From: an uncultured Clostridia bacterium
Lineage (GTDB): Bacteria > Bacillota > Clostridia > Oscillospirales > Acutalibacteraceae
Direction of reading: 5' to 3'
NCBI GenBank assembly: GCA_945926705.1
Contig: CAMEMA010000002.1
Location: 1 to 27,914 of the forward strand
DNA: 27,914 nucleotides
How positions within the stretch are numbered: position 1 is the stretch's first letter; each line of letters begins with the position of its first letter. The notes beneath the pieces are model-generated. The model searched no databases, was not told the DNA's origin, and saw only the letters and a list, made by a program, of their open reading frames with translations. Of this stretch, positions 21,741 to 27,249 are shown one piece after another. The translations under genes and the position numbers were made by a program.

Positions 21741-22427
21741 ATGGCAAAAACAATTAAAAACATTTCCGAATGCAGGAAACTTATCAAGAAAGTAAATGAG
21801 CAAGTAAGAGAAGCTAATGAAGCAGAAGAATATACTTATGCTGATGCTGAAAGAGAAGGAAAGATTATAAAATTGTATGGTGGTAGCATAAACTGTAGTA
21901 ATTTAGGTTTAACTTCTCTTGAAGGTGCTCCTGAATACGTAAAAGGCGATTTTATTTGTTCCGGTAATTATCTTACTTCTCTTGAAGGTGCTCCTAAAGA
22001 AGTAAAAGGCGATTTTATTTGTTCTTATAATAATCTCGCTTCTCTTGAAGGTGCTCCTGAAAAAGTAGGAGGGAGTTTTTGGTGTTATCATAACTATCTT
22101 ACTTCTCTTAAAGGAGCTCCTAAAGAAGTAGGAGGGGATTTTGAATGCTTTTATAGTCAACTTACTTCTCTTGAAGGAGCTCCTAAAGAAGTAGAAGGAG
22201 ATTTTAGTTGTTTTGCTAATGATCTTACTTCTTTAGAGGGTGCTCCCGAAAAAGTAGGAGGGAGTTTTGATTGCTCTTATAATAATCTCACTTCTCTTGA
22301 AGGAGCTCCTAAAGAAATAGGAGGGGATTTTGATTGTTCTCGTAATAATTTAAAAAGAACTTCTGAAGAAATAGAAGCAGAATTGAGAAAAATTTCTAAT
22401 ATAAAAGGTAAGATTAAGACACAATAA
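21741..22427 (+). CDS. Leader-tagged repeat protein, seven 21-residue LRR-like units (228 aa)
   Basis: Residues 1-35 are the shared tag (MAKTIKNISECRKLIKKVNE, then QVREANEAEE). Residues 57-203 are seven tandem units of 21 residues, consensus LTSLEGAP-x-x-V-x-G-x-F-x-C-x-x-N-x. This solenoid family is frequent in large phages and mimivirus-like genomes, and its role is thought to be protein binding. A short charged helix follows. The tag's DNA is nearly identical to 15226 over the first ~90 nt although the bodies are unrelated. A-N-E/A at the tag end is a candidate cleavage point. Confidence 0.8.
   Translation: MAKTIKNISECRKLIKKVNEQVREANEAEEYTYADAEREGKIIKLYGGSINCSNLGLTSLEGAPEYVKGDFICSGNYLTSLEGAPKEVKGDFICSYNNLASLEGAPEKVGGSFWCYHNYLTSLKGAPKEVGGDFECFYSQLTSLEGAPKEVEGDFSCFANDLTSLEGAPEKVGGSFDCSYNNLTSLEGAPKEIGGDFDCSRNNLKRTSEEIEAELRKISNIKGKIKTQ
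21909..22349 (+). repeat. Seven tandem 63-bp coding repeats
   Basis: Each unit opens with ACTTCTCTTGAAGGTGCTCC or a close variant and encodes the 21-residue LTSLEGAP unit. Variation among units is mostly at the x positions between V and C/N. Confidence 0.9.
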
Positions 22428-22441
22428 AAGGAATAAATAAA

Positions 22442-23311
22442 ATGACTAAAACAATTCAAACTATTTCCGAATGCAGGAAACTTGCTGAAAAAATTAACAA
22501 ACAAGTTAATGAAAAAGAATATCCTATGAGTGCTGAATTAGGGTCTGTTGTATTACCGAAATTTGATAAATTTATTTCTCATGCAGATATTTTTAAAACA
22601 GATTTTGATGATCTTGTGGATGTTAAATTTGTAGGAATAGATAAAGAAACAAGAGCTACAATGCCCATCTATATTGCAGAGGGTACATTGGATGTTACAA
22701 ACGGAGAATGGGTATCAGGACCTTCACCGACAGACCATGTTTACAATTTACGGGATATTGATTTAAGAACATATATTTTAGACAGCTTTAATGATTTTAA
22801 GTTTCACGATAGAGAGAGAAAATTAGATGCTCTTATAGATAGAATAATAGAAAAATTCGGGAAAGATAAAATGAAAGATACTTATAATCATGACGAATTG
22901 ATAAGGGTGAAAAAGAGTAAAGAAGCTAAAAAGGAAAATAATAAGATGACTAAAAGAATTAAAAAATCGGAAGAACTTATAGAACCTTCCGAAATACACG
23001 CCATAGCTGTAAAGGAATTACCTGCCGAAGATATAGATCATTATTACAGTGATTTATATTTAAGAAAATCTCCCAAATCAACCGAATTGGTAAATAAACT
23101 GAAATATAAGGATGCAAATGTTACTACATTCAGAGATAATATAGACCATGATATATGGTATGAGTTACCGTTCTGTTATTCTCCTTATTGGGATAAAAAG
23201 GAAAGTAAAAAAGACTTATTCAAGAGCATAGACGAGTGTGTAAGAAGAGCTAATGAAGGAACTTGGGCTACTTCGTTTTCTAATGAAAAGAAAACTAATA
23301 AAAATTGTTAA
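22442..23311 (+). CDS. Leader-tagged composite protein (289 aa), probable fusion of modules
   Basis: Starts MTKTIQTISECRKLAEKINK with the same AAAAGGAATAAATAAA upstream. Body 1 (to ~165) is acidic with no recognised domain (FDKFISHADIFKTDFDDLVD). At residue 169 (22946) an internal AAGGAAAATAATAAG-ATG is followed by MTKRIKKSEEL, a decayed copy of the family's RBS and tag. Body 2 then runs to a third tag-like piece, LFKSIDECVRRANEG (near residue 263), followed by a basic tail. It looks like two or three tagged genes fused in frame. Separate translation from 22946 is possible. Confidence 0.7.
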   Translation: MTKTIQTISECRKLAEKINKQVNEKEYPMSAELGSVVLPKFDKFISHADIFKTDFDDLVDVKFVGIDKETRATMPIYIAEGTLDVTNGEWVSGPSPTDHVYNLRDIDLRTYILDSFNDFKFHDRERKLDALIDRIIEKFGKDKMKDTYNHDELIRVKKSKEAKKENNKMTKRIKKSEELIEPSEIHAIAVKELPAEDIDHYYSDLYLRKSPKSTELVNKLKYKDANVTTFRDNIDHDIWYELPFCYSPYWDKKESKKDLFKSIDECVRRANEGTWATSFSNEKKTNKNC

Positions 23312-23364
23312 ATTACTTAAAAAACCCGTAGATTAATTTTTAAATAATAAAAGGAAATAATAAA

Positions 23365-23682
23365 ATGACTAAAACAATTAAAAACATTTCTGAATGCGGG
23401 AAGCTTGTAAGAAAAGTAAATGAGGATTATCAGGATGAAGCAACTTTGATTTATGATTTTATTCTTGTTAATGAATTATGCACTGAAGATGAATTGTCTA
23501 TGGCAGTAGACGTTGGAGGATATAATACCGAAACTCTTAATTATGTCATCTATCGTCAAACAGGGTATCATGATATAGAACAACTTTATGATACTACAGA
23601 TGAGCGGAAATCTTTGTATTTCAGTGATGCCGTACTTGATTATTATGGTTTAAATGATACGGATGATGAGGATGAAGATTAA
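23365..23682 (+). CDS. Leader-tagged acidic small protein (105 aa)
   Basis: MTKTIKNISECGKLVRKVNE tag with the C-R-K changed to C-G-K and no KANE end; the tag passes straight into DYQDEATLIYDFILV. The body has GYNTETLNYVIYRQTGYHDI and an acidic tail (DDTDDEDED), resembling small hypothetical proteins of Firmicutes phages and plasmids; function unknown. RBS and upstream bases (AAAAGGAAATAATAAA) match the family. Confidence 0.7.
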   Translation: MTKTIKNISECGKLVRKVNEDYQDEATLIYDFILVNELCTEDELSMAVDVGGYNTETLNYVIYRQTGYHDIEQLYDTTDERKSLYFSDAVLDYYGLNDTDDEDED

Positions 23683-23693
23683 TTTTTAACATA

Positions 23694-23781
23694 ATCAAGG
23701 TCGGTCTGACCTGTAGAGCCCGCAGAGTTATTGACGGTAGTCAAGCGAAGAAGCAAGAAGGAAATATAATTTCTAGGACAT
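23694..23781 (+). other. GC-richer intergenic island between 11-bp direct repeats
   Basis: TTTTTAACATA occurs at 23683-23693 and 23782-23792. The ~88 nt between them is clearly less AT-rich than its surroundings and contains hairpins GGTC-GGTCT-GACC (23699-23711) and TTGAC-GGTA-GTCAA (23731-23744). No ORF with an RBS is present. Possibly a small RNA, an operator or the scar of an insertion. Confidence 0.4.
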
Positions 23782-23801
23782 TTTTTAACATAGGACAAGT
23801 C

Positions 23802-24878
23802 ATGAAATTTAAAGATAAATTAAATCCTAAAATATGGACGGGTTTTAATCTTAAACCCGAAGTAAAAGATAAACTGAAGGAAATATCGGATGCTTTCACA
23901 GAGTATCTTGATATTCCTTCAGATGCCATAAAAGACGTACGGATAACCGGTTCATCCGCTAATTATAATTATACCCCTCATTCCGACATAGATCTTCATT
24001 TAATAGTGGATTATGACAAAGTTCATGAAGATTGTCCGGTGGTAGAAGGGTATTTATGGTCTATGAAATCTCAATTTAACGATGACCATGACATAAATAT
24101 TTACGGAATACCCGTTGAGTTATATGCCGAAGATTCAAGAGCACAAGCAATATCTAACGGGATTTATTCTCTTCTTAAAGATAAATGGCTCAAAAAGCCC
24201 GAAAAAATAAAACCTACCGATAATGATAATGCTGTTAATGCCAAGTATAACGAATTAAAAGAAGCCATAGACAGATGTGATGACAGTGAAGAAGCTCAAA
24301 AACTTCTTGATAAAATATATCAAATGCGTAAATCCGGTTTATCCGAACATGGTGAATTCAGCACGGAAAATTTAGCTTTTAAGAAATTACGAGATTCGGG
24401 TAAACTGCAAAAACTTAAAAAGTTAAAGAAACAAAAGATAGATAAGCAACTCAGTTTGGAGGGAAAATCCAAAATGCTTAAGACAATCAATACCATTAAC
24501 GAATGTATAAGAAAAGCTAATGAAGAAGAAAATGAAGCAAAATACTATTATGTAGTATTTCGTAATTATGTTACAGATACTTCATATTACGATAAAAATT
24601 TACACACGTTAATTCCTGATTATACAGACGGATATGAAGGAACGGAAATATCTGATTTATACACATGGGATGATTTATTGACACAATTAGATAACGAATA
24701 TTTATTGTCTTATGATTTACCTGAGAATAAACCTCTTACAAAGATAATAAAAACAGAAAACGGTCATAAAATCTTATTTCGATATAATGTGGAAGATGAA
24801 GATATAGTAGATGTTGATGATAATGATCATTATGAAACAAGATATTATGATTTTGAAGTATGGATTTGCGTAAAATAA
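23802..24878 (+). CDS. Phage nucleotidyltransferase fused to a tag-bearing domain (358 aa)
   Basis: Residues 1-~215 are a conserved phage nucleotidyltransferase: KLNPKIWTGFNLKPEVKDKL, ITGSSANYNYTPHSDIDLHL (G50-S51, D62-x-D64), and the characteristic end SEHGEFSTENLAFKKLRDSG. From residue 225 (24474) a second module begins MLKTINTINECIRKANEEEN, a tag of the ISEC family, followed by a 110-residue acidic domain (YYYVVFRNYVTDTSYYDKNL). A good internal RBS precedes that Met, so the locus probably makes both a fusion and a shorter protein. Family role: nucleotide transfer; target unknown. Confidence 0.8.
   Translation: MKFKDKLNPKIWTGFNLKPEVKDKLKEISDAFTEYLDIPSDAIKDVRITGSSANYNYTPHSDIDLHLIVDYDKVHEDCPVVEGYLWSMKSQFNDDHDINIYGIPVELYAEDSRAQAISNGIYSLLKDKWLKKPEKIKPTDNDNAVNAKYNELKEAIDRCDDSEEAQKLLDKIYQMRKSGLSEHGEFSTENLAFKKLRDSGKLQKLKKLKKQKIDKQLSLEGKSKMLKTINTINECIRKANEEENEAKYYYVVFRNYVTDTSYYDKNLHTLIPDYTDGYEGTEISDLYTWDDLLTQLDNEYLLSYDLPENKPLTKIIKTENGHKILFRYNVEDEDIVDVDDNDHYETRYYDFEVWICVK
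24474..24878 (+). CDS. Candidate internal-start protein carrying the tag (134 aa)
   Basis: In frame within the nucleotidyltransferase gene. TTTGGAGGGAAAATCCAAA precedes ATG 24474, and the product begins with the tag MLKTINTINECIRKANEEEN. This is exactly how independent members of the family begin. Either the two genes have fused by loss of a stop codon, or this is a genuine nested start. The body is acidic and aromatic, not recognised. Confidence 0.5.
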   Translation: MLKTINTINECIRKANEEENEAKYYYVVFRNYVTDTSYYDKNLHTLIPDYTDGYEGTEISDLYTWDDLLTQLDNEYLLSYDLPENKPLTKIIKTENGHKILFRYNVEDEDIVDVDDNDHYETRYYDFEVWICVK

Positions 24879-24906
24879 CTGTTAAATAGAAAAGGAGATA
24901 ATAAAA
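24877..24906 (+). repeat. Shared upstream cassette, copy 1
   Basis: CTGTTAAATAGAAAAGGAGA followed by TAATAAAA. It recurs at 25517-25544 and 26109-26138, each time ending at a start codon. It carries the RBS. Confidence 0.8.
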
Positions 24907-25527
24907 ATGATTTTATATCATGGTACAGATTACAGATTCGATAAATTTTCCAAAAGTATGATAGGAAAAAATACGAAAGTAGTATCTGACGGATTTTTTC
25001 TGACAGATAGTATTAGTAATGCAGAATCTTATGGTTCAATAATATTAAAATGTGAAGTAGATTTAGGTGCTTATATAGAATGTGATTTTAACGATTCATC
25101 TGCATATTATTTTGGTGAAGAAAAATGGTATACACCTTCTCAATTAGCCAAACGAATATCAGAAATAAATAAAGATATGGAAAATCATAAAAGTCTTGAA
25201 ATAGGTGATTATGGTAAATATGAAATCGATGATGAAAACTCAACTGATGACGAGTTGGTGTTTTTATACAACAATTCAGATTTTACACCTGAAGATTATC
25301 TTGATACATTAGGTGATGGTGGTGGATTTGACCATCAAGATGACCATAAAATAGATTCTGTAATTTGTAAGGATGTAAAAGATTATTTTAGTTTTGGCGG
25401 GAAACCTTGTAACGTTTATATAGTATTTAATCCTGATAATATTAAAGTTTTAGAGGTTTTATCAGAAAATTTTAATTCTGAAATAATCAACAACATTAAC
25501 GAATGTATAAGAAAAGCTGTTAAATAG
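24907..25527 (+). CDS. ADP-ribosyltransferase-like protein with C-terminal tag (206 aa)
   Basis: Opens ILYHGTDYRFDKFS (Y4-H5-G6-T7), then GFFLTDSISNAESYG (residues 29-43), the H-Y-[E] class ART pattern (H-G-T, then G-x-[FY]-[LF]-T-D...A..Y) seen in phage and toxin ARTs. The C-terminal strand NVYIVFNPDNIKVLEV matches the usual EYVVFDPxxI, but the expected glutamate is not present there, so activity may be altered. Residues ~194-206 are INNINECIRKAVK, a tag core at the wrong end of the protein. T4 Alt is the precedent for an ART packaged in a virion. Target unknown. Confidence 0.7.
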   Translation: MILYHGTDYRFDKFSKSMIGKNTKVVSDGFFLTDSISNAESYGSIILKCEVDLGAYIECDFNDSSAYYFGEEKWYTPSQLAKRISEINKDMENHKSLEIGDYGKYEIDDENSTDDELVFLYNNSDFTPEDYLDTLGDGGGFDHQDDHKIDSVICKDVKDYFSFGGKPCNVYIVFNPDNIKVLEVLSENFNSEIINNINECIRKAVK

Positions 25528-25544
25528 AAAAAGGAGATAATAAA
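25517..25544 (+). repeat. Shared upstream cassette, copy 2 (partly coding)
   Basis: CTGTTAAATAG here encodes the final Val-Lys-stop of the ART-like protein before AAAAAGGAGATAATAAA and the ATG at 25545. The same bases are noncoding in copies 1 and 3. Confidence 0.8.
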
Positions 25545-26111
25545 ATGGCTAAAACAATTAAAAACATTTCTGAATGCAGGAAGCTTATAAGAAAAGCTAA
25601 CGAATCCGTTAAAAAAATTTCTGAAAGAAAAAGTAAAAATGAAGCTGAAAAACACATAGTATCTGACTTAATGAAGGATTTAGATTTAAGTTGGGTACAA
25701 AGAAAAATGGAAGATTATAATGATGGTTATATAGCTGATATTATTTCGGAAATAGCAGATGATTCAGTAGATATTTATTATGATGACCTTTTTGATTGGG
25801 CTAAAGATAATTGGTCTTATATTGATGATGCTTGTCAAGAATTTGGAATGCCTGACAGTAAAGATTCAGGAATAATTATTAAACTCATTCAACAAGGACA
25901 ATATTTGGCTAGTGAGCAAGAAATTTATGCTGATTTAGATAATGTTATGTTAAATTATTGTTATAACTATATTCTTTATAACCTTAAGATAAAAGAAATT
26001 ACTGATGAACAAAAAGAAGCAATAGAAGAAAAATGTACCAATGTAGATAACAATGATAAATTGGAAGATTATAATGACTTCTTAGACGAATTATTTGAAA
26101 ATAATAATTAA
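25545..26111 (+). CDS. Leader-tagged acidic helical protein (188 aa)
   Basis: Tag MAKTIKNISECRKLIRKANE followed by S-V; this is a shortened form in which the KVNEQV segment is deleted, so K-A-N-E follows R directly. The body is helical and very acidic (WVQRKMEDYNDGYIADIISE, DDLFDWAKDNWSYIDDACQE), resembling uncharacterised proteins of Firmicutes phages. No enzyme motif. It sits between two copies of the shared upstream cassette. Confidence 0.7.
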   Translation: MAKTIKNISECRKLIRKANESVKKISERKSKNEAEKHIVSDLMKDLDLSWVQRKMEDYNDGYIADIISEIADDSVDIYYDDLFDWAKDNWSYIDDACQEFGMPDSKDSGIIIKLIQQGQYLASEQEIYADLDNVMLNYCYNYILYNLKIKEITDEQKEAIEEKCTNVDNNDKLEDYNDFLDELFENNN

Positions 26112-26138
26112 CTGTTAAATAGAAAAGGAGATTAAATT
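26109..26138 (+). repeat. Shared upstream cassette, copy 3
   Basis: TAACTGTTAAATAGAAAAGG followed by AGATTAAATT, leading to the ATG at 26139. The downstream gene lacks the tag, so the cassette and the tag can be inherited separately. Confidence 0.75.
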
Positions 26139-26492
26139 ATGTCTGTTACAGTAAAAATTGATGAAGATGTTCTATTAGAAATGCTTATGGATCGTTATAT
26201 CAAATGGTGGGATGAATCAGGAAAAAATGCTGATTTATATGAACAAATGTATCAAAATTATATTGAGAACGGTGCATTTGATGGTATGGAATTAGATATT
26301 AGCGTAATCGTAGATAACGATGTTGTTAATTATTGTAAAGTAGTTGAAAAAGGCGATAAGGATTTTGATAAACTTTTAGAACTTTCTGAACAAGGTGAAT
26401 ATGATGTTTCAACCGAAGAATTTGAAGAAATATCACCGAGTTTTATAGAAGCAGTCAGTGATGACAAAGATAGAATTCTTGTACGTTATTAG
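26139..26492 (+). CDS. Hypothetical acidic protein (117 aa)
   Basis: Not tagged, but shares the upstream cassette with 24907 and 25545. The sequence (VKIDEDVLLEMLMDRYIKWW, then MELDISVIVDNDVVNYCKVV) resembles small accessory proteins common in Firmicutes phages and mobile elements: a helical N-terminal half with LLEMLMDR, then strands around VDND-VN-YC. Function not known. Last member of the array. Confidence 0.7.
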   Translation: MSVTVKIDEDVLLEMLMDRYIKWWDESGKNADLYEQMYQNYIENGAFDGMELDISVIVDNDVVNYCKVVEKGDKDFDKLLELSEQGEYDVSTEEFEEISPSFIEAVSDDKDRILVRY

Positions 26493-26503
26493 AGATTACT
26501 TAA

Positions 26504-26677
26504 ATGAAAACCACATATACTCTTGGACCCTCGTTTAAATATCAATATAATAAACAACCTTTATTGGTTCAAAAATCTATATGGGATAATGATTTTTTCC
26601 GTAAAACGAAAAAACCGCTCGTGCCCCCTCCGGATGATAAACCGTCCAAACTGAATTTATTAGCATATAAATGGTAA
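26504..26677 (+). CDS. Small basic protein (57 aa)
   Basis: ATG 12 bases after the previous stop, with only a weak GAG upstream. The product (MKTTYTLGPSFKYQYNKQPL ... PLVPPPDDKPSKLNLLAYKW) is basic and proline-rich with little predicted structure. It could be a small virion or assembly protein. A stem-loop (26686-26705) and T-rich run follow its stop. Confidence 0.5.
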   Translation: MKTTYTLGPSFKYQYNKQPLLVQKSIWDNDFFRKTKKPLVPPPDDKPSKLNLLAYKW

Positions 26678-26685
26678 AAAGAAAA

Positions 26686-26905
26686 CTCTCAGCTAAAGCA
26701 GAGAGATGAATTTTTACAAAAGAACATTTGACTTCACATAGAAGTTACAGTAAAATACCATAATAAACATTTTGCTTGAAGGCAAAAGAGAAATATCGGT
26801 AGGAACTCCCGATAACACTCGCGGAGAGGATGTAAGACCTCAATCTCGCAAGAGAAGAAAGGCAAACCTCGATGAAACGAGAAGCTCCAAGCTAAAGCAA
26901 GGAGC
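26686..26905 (+). ncRNA. Candidate structured RNA / 5' leader with at least eight hairpins
   Basis: Between the 26504 stop and ATG 26931. Perfect local stems: CTCTC/GAGAG 26686-26705, ACTTC/GAAGT 26731-26745, TTTTGC/GCAAAA 26770-26787, TATCGG/CCGATA 26794-26814, GAGG/CCTC 26826-26841, TCTC-GCAA-GAGA 26844-26855, CTCG/CGAG 26868-26881, GCTCC/GGAGC 26884-26905. The first and last share an inner GC-TAAA-GC loop. The segment is much less AT-rich than the surroundings. No RNA family recognised. Confidence 0.5.
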
Positions 26906-26930
26906 AGTTCACGATAAAGGAGATAATACA

Positions 26931-27176
26931 ATGGCAAAAGTTAAAACCGAAAATACAGAAAAACCGGAAGTAAAAGAAGAAACCGTTAAAGAACCGGAAA
27001 CTGTTAAAGAACCGGAAATTGTTAAAGTAACGGTTATTTCAAGAGCAAACTTCCCGATTACATTGACATATAATAATGATGAGATTATTTTATCACCTCG
27101 TCAAAGACTAGTTATTAATGATAAAGCCAAATTGAAAATCAAACCTGAAGACGCCAAACACATCAGATTAGTTTAG
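26931..27176 (+). CDS. Small tail-region protein with acidic linker and beta domain (81 aa)
   Basis: The start at 26931 has the RBS AAAGGAGATAATACA; an upstream TTG in frame would translate the structured RNA region and is rejected. The N terminus is a charged linker with VKEPE-type repeats (VKEPETVKEPEIVK), followed by a compact strand domain (VTVISRANFPITLTYNNDEI, LSPRQRLVIND). Such modules sit next to tail sheath genes in myoviruses of Firmicutes. Its position suggests a tail or baseplate accessory role, unproven. Confidence 0.65.
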   Translation: MAKVKTENTEKPEVKEETVKEPETVKEPEIVKVTVISRANFPITLTYNNDEIILSPRQRLVINDKAKLKIKPEDAKHIRLV

Positions 27177-27222
27177 ATTATTGAACGGTTAAATTAAAAT
27201 TTAATTTATAACAGCACAATCA

Positions 27223-27228
27223 TATAAT
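27223..27228 (+). promoter_or_regulatory. -10-like hexamer before the tail sheath gene
   Basis: Perfect TATAAT 21 nt before the ATG at 27250. No convincing -35 and no TG extension. A near-palindromic AT tract lies at 27190-27206. Confidence 0.3.
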
Positions 27229-27249
27229 CTAAGTTAAAATGAGGTATTT

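Noticed and set aside
23694..23770. Possible tRNA gene in the GC-richer island
   Set aside because: No acceptor stem pairing, no T-loop GGTTCRA sequence and no cloverleaf spacing could be found.
26772..26930. In-frame upstream extension (TTG start) of the 26931 gene across the hairpin region
   Set aside because: The translation is a low-complexity basic stretch, the DNA is better explained as structured RNA, and a strong RBS sits right before ATG 26931.
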